Below are positions 1-11,667 of a DNA stretch of 64,000 bases, in pieces. The notes under the pieces were generated by a model that saw only the letters and a list, made by a program, of their open reading frames with translations, was not told the origin of the DNA and did not search any database. Position 1 is the first letter of the stretch, and each line of letters opens with the position of its first letter. The translations under genes and the position numbers were made by a program. The stretch comes from Heterohyrax brucei. Taxonomy: Eukaryota; Chordata; Mammalia; Hyracoidea; Procaviidae. The DNA lies in contig CM053146.1 in the NCBI GenBank assembly GCA_028571685.1, forward strand, positions 27,067,431 to 27,131,430. Direction: 5' to 3'.

Positions 1-214
1 TTTTTCTGTTCTGGTCAAATATTTTTGTTATAATATTTAACTAAGGGGATTCTTTACATATTTTCCATGTATATCACACTATATGTAAATAATAATGTTA
101 ATTTTTTCTTTCTAATAGTACATTTATCTATCTTTCTTGCCTTTGCATACAAATTAAAGACTCAAAAATGTTAATTAGAAAACATTAACTACATTTACAT
201 TTGTAGGCCCAAGT
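1..214. other. AT-rich DNA, nothing recognised
   Basis: The sequence is AT-rich with no repeat family, gene or regulatory site that I can support. The RTE fragment begins just after it. Confidence 0.5.
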
Positions 215-1352
215 TATAGTGTTCACAAACCAAACTGAATGCCGGAAGAGACTGAAACTTTCTTTTGAGCATCAAGTGCTAAAGCAAAAGGAAGAAATGA
301 TGAAACAAAAGGACTAAACAGAACATTCCAAAGTGAGGCTTGAGAAGACAAAGTAGAGTATTATAATGGCATGTGCAAAGAGCTGGAGATGAAAAATCAA
401 AAGGGGAGAACATGTTCTGCACTTCTCAAGCTGAAAGAACTTAAGAATTCAAGACTTGAGTTGCAACAGTGAAGGATTTTATATGGAAAATCTTAAATGA
501 AGCATCAAAAGAAGATGGAAGGTATATGCAGAGTCATTGTGCCAAAAATAAGTGGTTGATGGTCAACCGTTTCAAAAATTAGTATACGATCAGGAACTGA
601 TAGTAGTGGAGGAAGAAGTCCGAGCTCCACTGAAGGCATCTATGAAAAACAAGGCTCCAGGAATTGATGCAATCGCAATTCAGATATATCAATAAAAGAA
701 TGCAGCACTGGAAGTGCTCACTTGTCTATGCCAAGAAATTTGGAAGATAGCTACCTAGACAGCTACCTGGACAGCTTATTGGAAGAATTCCATATTTATA
801 CCTATTCCCAAGAAAGGTGATCCCACTGAACATGGGAGTTACCAAGCAATATCATTAATATTATTCAAAAGTGACCACGGTAGTGTATTGAGAGGGAACT
901 GCCAGAATTCAGGGGAGATTCAAGGGAAGATGTGAAACAAAATATATCCTTGCTGGCGTCAGATGGATCTTGGCTGAAAGCAGAGAACACTAGAAAGATG
1001 CTTATACAGATTTTATTTGCTATGTGAAGGCATTTGATTGTATGAATCTTAACAAATTATGGGTAATATTGAAAAAGTATGAATTCCAGAATACTTAATT
1101 GTGTTCATGAGGAATGTGTAGATGATCAAGAGACAATTCTAAAAACAATAGGGGTTTGGTGCATAGTTTAAATTCAGGAAAAGTGTGCATCAGAGTTGTA
1201 TCCTTTTACCGTACCTATTCACTCTGCCTGCTGAGCAAATAGAGAAGCTGTACTATCTGAAAAAGAAAGGGACATCAGGATTGAAGGAAGACTCATAAAA
1301 AATCTGCTTTGTGCAGATGACACAACCTTGTATTTTGAAAGTGAATAGGACT
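215..1352 (+). mobile_element. RTE-type LINE fragment, sense, reverse transcriptase region
   Basis: This is a decayed piece of the afrotherian RTE (BovB-like) non-LTR retrotransposon in plus orientation. It runs through the linker and reverse transcriptase part of the single large RTE frame. The RT catalytic block is visible near 1306-1323, where the frame reads LCADDTT, so the two Asp residues survive, but stops and frameshifts break the frame throughout. Both ends are missing. It abuts an antisense RTE fragment that covers partly the same region, so the two are separate insertions or a rearranged pair. RTE supplies the machinery that mobilises AfroSINEs, which is established for this SINE/LINE pairing. 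Confidence 0.8.
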
Positions 1353-1375
1353 CTACTTGCTTATTTGTCCAGTTA

Positions 1376-1640
1376 TGAGGATTTTTTTTCTTTTTTATGT
1401 TGAGGTATAATCCACCCCAAAGACTGCAGTCTTTGATCTTCATCAGTAAGTGCTTTAAATCTTATTTACTTTCGGCAAGCAAGTTTGTGTCACCTCCATA
1501 TTTCAGGTTGTCAATAACTCTTCCTCCAATCCTGTGCCGTATTCTTCTTCATATATTTTAGCTCTCAGATTATTTCTCACCATATGGATTGCACATGTAT
1601 GGTGAAAAGATATGAACTCTCTATTCCTGTGTCACAGTTT
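1376..1640 (-). mobile_element. RTE-type LINE fragment, antisense
   Basis: This antisense RTE piece reads through the same RT segment as the tail of the preceding sense copy, including the block around the catalytic Asp pair. About 250-300 bases of the two copies overlap in inverted orientation around position 1360. A 74-codon minus-strand open frame at 1219-1443 is an artefact of this junction. The left edge lies in a T-rich run and the right edge meets ERVL pol sequence. Confidence 0.75.
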
Positions 1641-4456
1641 AAACCACAGTGACTTCGACAGCCTTTCCCTTCCACAAGACATCACATTTTGATTACATTA
1701 ACAACATTATGTTGATTGGACACAGTAAGGAAGAAATGTCAATTACTTTGGACTTACTTTTAAAACATTTGGATACTAGAGGCTAGACAGATAACCCAAC
1801 ATAAACTGAGGAATCTTCAACCTCAGTGACATCTCTAGGGGTCCAGTAGTATGGAACATGTGAAGACATTTCTTCTAAACTGAAGGATAAGTTATTACAT
1901 CTGATCTCTGCTACACATCATCCCTAGAGAACCTCTTTTGATTTTGGAGGCAACATATCACTCATTTGAGTGTGTCATCTGCACTTACCAAGTGACTTGA
2001 AAAACTACTAGTTATGAGTAGATCTCATAACAAGAAAAGGCTCTACAACAGCTTCGGGCTGCTATATAAGCAGCTCTTTCACTTGGCCATATGATTCTAC
2101 TCATCTAATGGAGTTTAAAGTATCAGCAACAGGTAGAGATACTGCTTGGAGTCTTTGGCTGGTCATCTACTGGTGAACCACAGAGCTAACCCTTAGGATT
2201 TTGAGCAAAACCCTGCCATCCTCTGCAGATAATGACTCTTCTTTTAAGAGGATGGTTCTTGTGCCTTAGTAGAAATTGAACTCCTAACTATGGGCCACAA
2301 AGTCACCATGTGGCCTGAGCTGCCCATCATGAATTGAGTATTTTCACACCCACAGAACTATAAGGTCAGATATGGACAACAGCACTTCCATATATATATA
2401 GTAGATCAGGCCAAGCAGAACCTGAAGGCATGAGTAAGTTGCTTGAGTTAGTGGCCCAAATGTCCATGAACTCTGCTCCTGTCACATAACCTGCCCTTTC
2501 CCAGTCTGCATCTATACATCTATAGCCTCTTAGGAATTCTTTGTGGTCAGTCGAATGAAGAGAAAAAATTCTGTGCGTGATTTACAGAATATTCTGCATG
2601 ATATGCAGATACCACTCAAAAGTGAAAAATAACATCACTACAGCCCCTTTCTGGGACTTCCCTTAGGTCCCATTAGTGGAAAGAAGTCCTCCCAGTTGGT
2701 AGAACTTTGAGCAGTTCACCTGGTTGTTCAGTTGTCTTGGAATGAGAAATAGTCATATGTGGGATTGTATGCCAATTCATGGGTTGTGGCCAATGGGTTT
2801 GCTGAATGGTCAGAGACTTGGAAGGAAATGACTGGAAAATTGGAGACAAAGGAGTCACGGGGAAGAGGTATGTGGATAGACCTTCTGAATGGGTCAAACA
2901 AGTGAAGTCTCATATGACTGTTTACCACAGGGTGACCTCAGCACAGGAAAGTTTTAAAAGTCAAGCAAATGGATGGCACATTCCATGGAAACCAGCCTTC
3001 TTCTTTTCAAGGTCATTTCCATCACTGCTTAGTGGGATCAGGCACAAAGAGTCCATGCTGTCAGGGTTAGATGATATGCATGGGCTCTGCAACACAGGCT
3101 TTCAGTCACCAAGACCAAGTTGGCTACAGCCACTGCTGAGTGCTCAGTCTGCAACAGCAGAGAATAATATGGTACCATTCTTCCAGCTGATCAGCCAGAA
3201 ATCTAGTGGTAGGTTGATTACATGGGACCACTTCCATCACGGAAAGGTCAGCTGTTGTTCTTACTGGAAAACACACTTAGTCTGAATTTATCTTTCCTGC
3301 ATACATTGCCTATAAAAAAAAAACAGCACCCATGGACTTACAAAGTGCTTTATCCACCAGCATGGTTTCCATACAGCATCACTACAAATCAAGAGACTCA
3401 TTCACAGCAAATGAACCATGGCAGAGGGCCCATGCACATGGAATTAACTGATTTTGCCATGTTCCCTATAGTCCTGAAGAAACGGTCTTGATGGAATAAT
3501 GGAATGGTCTTTTAAAGACACAGTCACTGTGCCAGCTATGTGGCAATAACTTGTAGGGTTGGGACAATATTCTCCAGGAGATGTATATACTCTAAACAAA
3601 TACATATGTCCTGTTTTTTTCCCATATCCAGTATTCAAGGGTGCAGGAGTCAAAGAGTAAAGACAGAAGTGGTACCATTAACTGTTACCCCTGTTGTCCC
3701 ACCCTCAAAATTTGTGCTTACTGTTATCCCAGCCTTATTCTCTGCAAGTCTAGAGGTCTCAGTTCCAAAGTGAGGAATGTGCCCACCTGGAGGCATATCA
3801 CTGATTCTACTGAATTGAAAGTTAACATTTCCACCCAGGGTTTTTGGACTCCTTATGCCTATAGATCAACAGGAAAAGGAAAGAGTTATCATATTGGCTT
3901 GTGTGACTGATTCTGATTATCAGGAAAAAATAAGATTGATATTACATTGAAGGTAAAGAAGAGTATGGCAGGAATGCTGGAAATACCTATCAGATGCGGT
4001 CTGTTAGTATTAAAATGCCCAGTAATTAAACTCAATAGAAAACTGCAGCAACCCAATTCTGACTTGGTTACAAATGTCCCAGACCCTTTAGGAATGACGG
4101 TTTAGGTCACCCTACTTGGCAAAGAAGTATAACCAGCTGAGGCACTAGCTGAGGGCAAAAGGAATACAGAAAGAGTGGTAGAAGACAGTAGTTCTAAATA
4201 CCAGATAAGCCCACGTGACCAGTTTCAGGAATGAGGACAGTAATTATTTTTATTATTTCTTCCTTGGATGTGTCCCTCAACTATTTTTGTTTTATCCATT
4301 TATAAAAAAAGCCACGTAAACAGGGCTAGTGCATTTTTAAGTTACACACATGTTAGTTGTATTATGTTAGGATGAATTTATAATTGTCCTTATTTAGAAA
4401 TTATGTATGCTTTAAGGAAACACATACAGGTACTATAATTTACAAGAGGTGAAATG
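1641..4456 (+). pseudogene. Endogenous retrovirus ERVL-type pol remnant (RT to integrase)
   Basis: Plus-strand sequence resembles the pol region of an ERVL-class endogenous retrovirus, from late reverse transcriptase, through RNase H and the central region, to the integrase C-terminus near 4100-4235. Around 1690-1790 one frame reads as the RT catalytic neighbourhood, but the YxDD motif has become YINN, so both catalytic Asp codons are changed. Stops and frameshifts occur throughout. The longest open pieces are only 89-159 codons (for example 2806-3285). Gag and most of RT are missing on the left, where RTE fragments sit. A purine-rich stretch just before 4457 and the LTR that follows give the 3' end of the provirus. 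No env-like region is seen between integrase and LTR, as expected for ERVL. Inactive. Confidence 0.75.
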
Positions 4457-5128
4457 TGATAGTTAAGATTGTATGTAAACTTACTAGGCCATAGCTCTCA
4501 GTGGTTCAGGAGTAATGATGTAGTTTGGCAGTCATGTAATGATATGATCACCTCCATTATAAGATCTGGAAACCCTGGTGGCATAGTGGGTTAAGCGCTA
4601 CATCTGCTAACAAAAAGGTCAGCCGTTCAAATCTGCCAGGTGCTCCTTGGAAACTTTATGGGGCAGTTCTACTCTGACCTCTAGGGTCACTGCGCATCAG
4701 ACCTGACTCGATGGTGGGTTTTATTATAAGATCTGATATAGTGTAATGACCTGGATGACAAGATCTAGTATGAGCAGCTAATCAGTTGAAAGGAATTTTT
4801 CCTGAGTGTCTGACCTGCATCCTTTTAATATGGACTTCCTGGAAAATCTTTCTTACATTTGCTGTTCTCTGGCTCCTCCATTTGGCTAGCCATCATCTGA
4901 ACTCCACTCCTTGGAACTTAAGCCAACAGCCTACCATGTCACCTGCTGATTGGGGGGTTGTCAGTCCCTGAGTCAGGAAAAGTTTCCAGCCTCACACTGA
5001 CCCATAGACTTAGGCTTTCTAGCCTCTATAACCAAGTAAGCCATTTCTTTGATATAAGTATCTCTAGACAGACAGATGGACATTCTTCACTGATTGTGTT
5101 TCACTAGAAAACCCAACCTAAGATAACA
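4457..5128 (+). mobile_element. 3' LTR of the ERVL-type provirus (MLT2-like)
   Basis: The LTR starts with TG and ends with ACA, directly downstream of the ERVL pol remnant and a purine-rich tract. It is split by an AfroSINE at 4569-4722. Related LTRs lie antisense at about 26945-27943 and 45625-46186. Family assignment to the MLT2-like ERVL LTR group is by recognition. No intact promoter was confirmed. Confidence 0.7.
4569..4722 (+). mobile_element. AfroSINE, nearly full length, with 13-bp TSD
   Basis: This is a tRNA-derived SINE with the typical head at 4569, a B-box-like block near 4620-4632 and a short T-rich end. It is flanked by a perfect 13-base duplication, attataagatctg, at 4556-4568 and 4723-4735. 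It lies inside the ERVL LTR, so it is younger than the LTR. Confidence 0.92.
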
Positions 5129-5316
5129 TGTTAATCTGTTGCTCCAGGAATATGAATGGTCTTGTTTTGAACAACTTCAGTAAAAACTGTCTTCTTTGTG
5201 GGGTTTGCTACTTGTAAGAATAACATATCTGGAAGTTTTCGTGTTAGCAGGCAGTTTCTCATGAATCTTCCGTTTTCATTTCTGTGGTCTGAGGATGATA
5301 TGTTTCGGTTTAATAG

Positions 5317-5482
5317 CAAAAAAATAAAAAATAAAAAAAAAAAACAACACTCCATAGCATCCCTATAGGACCGAGAAGAACGGCCCCACAGAGTTCCCAG
5401 GGAACGCCTGGTGAATTCAAACTGCCAGCCTTTTGATTGGCAGCTGTAGCACTTAACCTTTAAGGCACCATGGTTTCTATCT
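5317..5482 (-). mobile_element. AfroSINE, antisense
   Basis: Antisense SINE with an A-rich left edge (the reverse complement of its T-rich end) and its head at about 5470-5482. A 9-base duplication, gtttaatag, is present at 5308-5316 and 5483-5491. Confidence 0.88.
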
Positions 5483-5599
5483 GTTTAATAGGGAGATATA
5501 AATTTGAAGATCAATTATTAGGGATTTTACTGCCGTTTCAATTGTTAAAAGTCACTTTTAAAATCCTTTCTATTAGGGCTCAAGGGCTGTAATTCTCTG

Positions 5600-6690
5600 A
5601 TGTCTCAAGAAATCAAATATACGTATTTTTGGTGTTGAAAGCTTTTCTTTGAATGATATTGAGGAAAGGATTTCAGTATCTGCTGAAAATGGTCCTGATA
5701 ATAGTGCAGAACCCATTACAGCATTTGAAGATGCTCACAAAACAACAGTGTGGGAACAAGAAATGATATTTCTATCTGCATGAGGGTATGGTTTCTTATG
5801 AACTCACAAAGAAAGACTCAATGGACTGTCAAAGAAATTTATATCTCAGCCCTTTAAGACAAGGAGAAGGACTAAGATCAAAGAACTTCGAGTGTTTCTG
5901 AAAGCTTGGATAACTCTGAGAATTTATTTGTCCTTTCTACCTTACCTGAATACTGGTGATGCTATTGAACAGCAGAGTGTTTGAATAAGGAGCAATCCCT
6001 TACAGAGTTATTTCATGTTAGTTTTGGTAAAATGATTATCTTTATCACTAGAAAGGTACACTGGGACATCCAAGTAGGAAACACAAAATTAAATGGCTTT
6101 TTCCTACTGTGTGAGCCTTAGATTTTTGACAGAGAAACGTTTCATTTACCCTTAAAAGCTTCCCACAAGAAAAACATAGGAATACCCTGTAGCAATGTTG
6201 ATTTTATAAAACTTTTTTTTTTTTTTATATGTCGAAACTCACCCTGAGGTTTTGGCTCTTTCCATGCTAAAATTTTACTAGGATTGATAATGCTGTCATC
6301 AGGAAAGGCACACCCTGGAAAACTCTTAGCGATTTTTCAAAAATGACTCATCAGTTTGTGTTAGAAAGGTGACCAATTTTTCCGTGTTGGGTAGGTAAAT
6401 TCATGAAGAAACTTAGCAAAGTTCTGCAGTAGACCCTTTAGCATGATCAGGGGCCATCCCAGGAATGTCAAAGCTTGATTTCTTGTAAATAGCAGCCAGA
6501 TTTTTCTGTCAGTTTTATTTGATTTTGAGGACAATTTTGGACTCTATCTATAAATGACTTTTGAATCCCTGATATATCGTGTATTTTGCAGGCATTATGG
6601 TACACATTCTTCCAGAAGTGCAAGCTTTTGGGCACAATGATTGAATAGAGAGAGTCCCTTAGTCTCTTTGCCACCCTTTTTCTGAATGAG
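5600..6690 (+). other. Unassigned DNA with coding-like stretches, possible degraded processed pseudogene
   Basis: No repeat family is recognised here. Between about 5635 and 5790 a plus-strand frame stays open for roughly 50 codons with protein-like composition (rich in Glu, Ser, Asn), and further short protein-like blocks follow to about 6180 in shifted frames. A run of T at 6212-6225 is followed by more mixed sequence to 6670. A 68-codon minus-strand frame at 6468-6674 has no recognisable domain. This could be an old processed pseudogene or an unrecognised repeat. The parent gene is not identified. Confidence 0.25.
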
Positions 6691-7224
6691 CTTTAGTATT
6701 TAACACAGATGCTCTGATTCGACGGCACTTGGCTGGCTTCCTTTGGCAGAATTATGGCATCTAGAAGTTGTATAGTCAGTGGTCTCGTATATTTGAGTAT
6801 TATCTTTCATTAACTACCCTATGTTTCGTACAATACCAGTATGACTACAATGCTTGCTTCATCACCATAGCCTAATTAGGTTGGTTGCTTTTTCTCTTTA
6901 TTTTGTAATCTTTACTATTACTTAGTTTGATGTATCTGATGAAATGTTCCTTAGCTCAATTTTTGAAAAATATAATCTTTGTTTCATCTTTTAAATATTT
7001 TGGTTAATAATAGGTTTAAACTTTTGGCCATCTTTTTTCTGCTATGGTCTCTTATTGCCTGCTTCCAAGTTCCTTCACCCATGTATAATAGTTACATTAA
7101 CAGATCATTCTGTTTCCTTTAGTATGGAAATTTAACTTCTACATATTTTGTAATAACTATCATTAAATTATGACTGGACCCATTAAAATTATTTACCCCC
7201 TTCAAAACCTCACTAAAACAATGA
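6691..7224. other. Non-coding DNA, nothing recognised
   Basis: AT-rich intergenic-type sequence. I see no element that I can name. Confidence 0.4.
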
Positions 7225-7387
7225 GGGGGGAAAAAAAACTGCCATCATGTCACTTATGACTCACACTGAGCATATAGGATACAGTAGAACTGCTCCATAG
7301 AGTTTCCAAGGAGCACCTGGTGGATTTGAACTGCCAACACTTGGATAGTAGAAGCACCACTTAACCACCATGCTACTATGATTTCCA
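7225..7387 (-). mobile_element. AfroSINE, antisense, diverged
   Basis: Antisense SINE with an A-run at 7231-7238 on its left edge and the B-box-like block near 7320-7335. The head ends near 7387. Flanks share only a weak short duplication (caatga-like). Confidence 0.82.
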
Positions 7388-8430
7388 ATGAAATAATAGA
7401 GGTATCAAAATGCAAATAAATAAATGTTTCTTATTAAAATAGCAAGAGAAAGATAGAAAAAGAAACTTTAGATGTTTGGCGACACAGAGGACTTGAATAC
7501 AGAAAACAACAGAAAATTCCAACAGGTACATTATTAGCTTCTAAATGTACAGTCTTCTCTCAACCCTCGTTGCTCTGGAAGAATCCATTTGTGCTCTGCA
7601 TCCCCTCACTCCTTTAACTGACCAATAGTGGATAGGTAAATTGACATGAAATGAAGTGTAGAAGACAGAAGGTTAAAATACTTTTTTAAGAGTAGGTTAT
7701 GCTCATGGCTGATGGGGGAATTCAGTACATTTTACTTTCTTCTCTATAATTACGTATATTTTTCCTTTAAAAAACATTTCCCTAGTATGTTTGATTTATT
7801 TTATAATCAGTTAGCTTGAAAAGTGAAAAAACTTGAAAACTCTGCTACTGCTAGGCTATGAGACAAAAAGATAACAGGAGCTAGGACTATCATTTATATG
7901 CTAATATGTACCAGGTACTTTATTTGAAGCTCTTATATGCAAATTATTGTGCTGCTTATTTTTAACAACAATATTATTAAATGATTACATGTTTCTGAAC
8001 TTTTTAGCCAAGTGTAGCATAAACGCAGAAAAGTCCACAAATCATAAGTGTACACAATGTGAATGCATCCATAAAACCATCACCCAGATCAAGTAACAAA
8101 ATATAAACAGTATCCCTGACTCCACTTCATATCACTTTTTTCTTAGTTTCCCTCCAAGATGATGCTATTTTTAACTTCTAACAATAGGACATAATTTTAG
8201 TTGATTTTATACATTAGGAATTTATGGTTGAAAGATGTAATACAAAGTCATATAATTATTGAGTAAATTATGCAAGTAAAGAGAGGATTGCAGTCATGTT
8301 TCATTATCTTCTACAGTTTAGCCAATGGCTGTCTTCTCCCCAAACTTATTTGTCCAAAAATGCTTTCTTGCCTTAAAATTGCAGACTAGCTCCTGCCTAG
8401 AGCTTTTGTAATTGAGTTTCTTTCTGCCTG
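7388..8430. other. Unassigned DNA with an old L1-like 3' UTR patch
   Basis: Mostly unrecognised AT-rich DNA. About 7985-8200 resembles an old L1 3' UTR segment on the plus strand, but the match is weak and the borders are unclear. Confidence 0.3.
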
Positions 8431-8439
8431 GAACTTGCT

Positions 8440-8657
8440 TAGATTTTTATGTGGCTCATTCCATATTCTCCTGCAGGCCTTCGATCAAGTATTCTCTCCT
8501 CAGAGATCACTGTATATAAAGCAGCATAACCTGCTGCTCTCAATCTACGCTATAAGTCTGCTTTCACTTTCTTAGTAATACTTATCAGTTCCAGCCATTC
8601 TGTTCTATATTTACATACTTACTTGTTTACTGTTTGCTACCTCCCTAAAATCTAAGC
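8440..8657 (+). mobile_element. L2-like LINE 3' fragment
   Basis: The order of blocks, a CT-rich part followed by repeated cact/cttatc motifs and a final block near 8640-8657, resembles the ancient L2 3' region. It is cut on the right by the RTE insertion. The call rests on recognition only. Confidence 0.45.
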
Positions 8658-8658
8658 C

Positions 8659-9690
8659 TTGTTGTTGCTGTTGTGTCTACTGTGACTCATGGTGGCCCTG
8701 TGTATAACAATGAAACATTGTCCTGACCTGCACCATCTTCATAATTACTGATACATTGGAGTCTATTCTTGCAATTATTATGCCAGTCCATCTCACGGAG
8801 GGTTTCCCTCATTTTCTCTAACACTCTACTTTACCAAGTGTGATGCCCATTTCTAGGAAAATTGTCCTTTCCTGATGATATATTTAAATTAAGCACGAGA
8901 AATTCTCAACTTCCTCATTTCTAAGAAGCATTCTGAATCCACGTCCTCCAAGAGTGACTTGTTCATTCCTCTGTCAATCCACTGTATATTCAGATTTATA
9001 CATCAACACCACAATTCAAATGTATCAATTCCTCTTAGCTCTTCCATTTTCATTACACAGCCTTCAAAGATATATGAGGTAACTGAAAAGACCGTGGCTT
9101 GGGTCAAGCATGTGGTAATGACATCTTTCCTTTTTTAACACATGTGACAGCTTTGCCCAACACAATAAATACATCATTTTGTTGCTTGGCTGCTTCTTCC
9201 ATGGGCATTGATTGTTAATCTAAGTAGAATAAAAGTTCTCACAACTTTTATTTCTTCCATACTTATCAAAATGCTGTCAGACCAGTTGTGAGAATTTTCT
9301 TTTTCTATGTTTTCAGATGTAATCCATATTGAAGGCTATAATTTGGGGCCTTAATCATCAAGCACTTCATTTTTAGCAAGCAAGGCTGTGTCATCTGAAT
9401 ATTGCAGGTTGTTACTGAGTCATATTCTAACTCTGATGCCACATTCTTCCTTATACAGTTCAGCTTCTCATATTATTCAGCATACAATTTACATAAGTAA
9501 AATGGAAAGACACAATCCTGCCACACATCTTTTCCAATTTCAAACCACGCAATATCGCTTGTTCTATTCAAAAGACTGCCTCTTGATCCATGTACAGATT
9601 CTACACGAGTACGGGTAAATGGTCTGGAATTCCCTTAAGAACAATGAGTTTGACAGCCTTGTCATTGATATACTACTTTGTAGAATGTCC
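8659..9690 (-). mobile_element. RTE-type LINE fragment, antisense, 3' part
   Basis: It starts on the left with the RTE 3' tail, seen as tgttgttgct-like repeats on the plus strand, and runs antisense through the C-terminal region and the RT thumb and palm region to about 9690. The frame is shattered by indels. The 76-codon plus-strand frame at 9388-9618 is antisense shadow. Confidence 0.8.
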
Positions 9691-9866
9691 AATAAATATT
9701 GTTTAACTGAATTTCTTAAGGAATTAAAGTGGTAGCTCCAGCTCAAATCTAAGTCAATGCAAATGAGAAGATACCATGGGAATCTGCTTATAAAATATTT
9801 GGCTGTGAGCAATGAACTACATTTTTGCAATCCAAGAATCACCCTGAAAGTCTCAACCTGATAATA

Positions 9867-10024
9867 TAAAAATCCATTGTCCTCAAGTTGATTCCAACTC
9901 ACAGAGACCCTATAGGATGGAGTAGAACTGCCCCACAGAGTTTCCAAGGAGTGCCTGGTGGATTTTAACTGCTGAGCCTTTGGTTAGCAGCCATAGCAAT
10001 TAACATATATGCCACCAGCTTTCC
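9867..10024 (-). mobile_element. AfroSINE, antisense
   Basis: Antisense SINE with clear central block (tataggatggagtagaactg region) and head ending near 10024. Short A-rich left edge. No convincing target-site duplication. Confidence 0.87.
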
Positions 10025-11146
10025 ATCTGATGTGATAGCAGTGTTAAAATGGCAAACAAAACCCTGTACTTAAACACCACACAGAAAGCAAATATAATAG
10101 CATTCTTTCCCTATAAAATATGCTATGTTTGCTTTTATTTGTAGTACATTAATATAAAAGTAGATAAGATCCAGAGAAGAATACCTGTAGTCTGTCAAGA
10201 ATAACAAAGAAGAACATTCACCTAAGCCTAAGAAGATGTTATTTAGGTTAACATAATGATTCAAAGTGTCAATCTGTCTGTAGGCGTGATGTGATAGACG
10301 TAACGTCAGACCTTGGCTAGCTTCAGGGACCAGGAGACTCAATATCAGCACAAAGCTGATTCCTATGAAGTAGAGGTCAGGCATACCTCTGCTTTCCACA
10401 CTCTTCATCAGTTCTGACGCTAGCCAATCTGTCTAGGGCATTCTCTACTTTGCTGTTGGGTTTTGTAACTCATTGCAGTGTCCGCACAGAATTCACAGAT
10501 CATACTCACACTTGTGTATTTTTTTTAGAAGAAATAAGACTAACTTAGAAGCAACCGAAGCAGCATCAATTTCAGGAACCACACAGGTAAGTTTTAGATG
10601 GTTTCTCCACAGTGGTGAGCATATCGCTCTTTTTAGTGTAGGAAAGCTCTCTTGCTCTCTCTCTCTCTCCCTCTGTTTGAGCAATGCACATCGTCTCAGA
10701 ACAGCCCTCCTTTCAGCTTCTACCCTGATCCAAAACACTTGGCAGCTCTTTCAGATCTACCAACAAGTGTCTGGAGGCACCCCACTCCACCAGCAGGCTT
10801 CCTGCCTGAAGGCCATCAGCTCTCTAACTCTGTGGGCCTGTAAAACTATTTAGCACCACCAGCAAGGTTCCGAGGTACTCCATTCCACAGCAAGCCTTCT
10901 GCCCAAAAGTGGTCAGGTCTCTTGCCCCATGTGTTACCAAACCACTGTAATTGCCTCAATTCACAGGCCATGAAGCCCACTAAACCATTTCATGCCTGTC
11001 TCCTGGTTCTGCTGCAACCATTCCAAGGTTGGAACTTATCTCTTGGGTCTAAGAGGTTCTCAGTACAGGCACCCTGGGTCCACAGGATACATTATACTCC
11101 AGGTTTTCTTCTTGGTGGTAGTGAGGTCAATTCTCAGTCTCTGTAG
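10025..11146. other. Unassigned DNA, possibly internal sequence of the neighbouring LTR element
   Basis: Several 60-126 codon frames overlap here on both strands, but none carries a recognisable domain. A (CT)n-rich run lies at about 10648-10673. Because an antisense LTR follows at 11147-11930, part of this stretch could be the leader or internal region of that element. I found no primer-binding site that would prove it. Confidence 0.3.
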
Positions 11147-11178
11147 GATTGTTGCATAGAAAAAGATAAGTTCAGAGC

Positions 11179-11222
11179 AAAAAACACAAAAAAACACAAA
11201 AAACACAGAGCAAAAAACACCT
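11179..11222. repeat. A-rich minisatellite, aaaaaacac units
   Basis: About five imperfect units of an aaaaacac-type motif, two of them preceded by cagagca. It lies in the U5-like part of the antisense LTR, where it would read as GT-rich. Confidence 0.8.
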
Positions 11223-11632
11223 CAAACATCACTTTGTTTAAAGAGGAAGGGCTTTATTGCTAGCAGTGCAGCCAGACTCAGGTCCCAAATGGCTGCGCAC
11301 CCCATCCTGTTATTGAAACATCCCTTTCATACGTTTTCTCAAGAAAGCAGATAAAGAAATTTCCATATAGCTTTCTAATTGGCATTAGCAGGTTTACGGA
11401 TCTTCACACTGCTTTTATATTGGCACCAACAAACTTACAGAGGCAAGGATAAGCAGTCAGTGCTACCTGACAAGGAAGAAATTCCCCTTCCCTTAGAAGC
11501 AGGGCTTTATCTCAAGAAATGCTGCGAGGGCAAGGGGAAGTGTCCTTGAGCTGGTACGGGGAGAGAAGCATCTGGGCTTCTGTGAATCTTAAAGTGAAAT
11601 CTTCTTAAAAGTTTCTCCTCTCAGGACGGCTG

Positions 11633-11667
11633 CTTATATAGTCAAGTGGCTCATTCTCACTGATTGG
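11633..11667 (-). promoter_or_regulatory. LTR core promoter: CCAAT and TATA boxes
   Basis: On the minus strand the sequence reads CCAAT at 11667-11663 and TATATAAG at 11640-11633, about 25 bases apart. Spacing and context fit an LTR RNA polymerase II promoter directing transcription leftward. Activity cannot be judged from sequence. Confidence 0.55.

Noticed and set aside
2806-3285. 159-codon plus-strand open frame as a possible gene
   Set aside because: It lies in the ERVL pol remnant. It is a chance survival between frameshifts and has no independent start context.
4569-4722. tRNA gene suggested by the B-box-like block
   Set aside because: It is a SINE with a tRNA-derived head. It has a SINE body and target-site duplication and cannot fold as a full tRNA.
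10473-10853. 126-codon plus-strand frame as a novel gene
   Set aside because: An 81-codon frame overlaps it on the minus strand, the sequence is CT-rich, no domain or start context is visible, and it sits beside an LTR.
11179-11222. Short direct repeats as a CRISPR-like array
   Set aside because: The units are low-complexity, irregular and without unique spacers, and the genome is mammalian.
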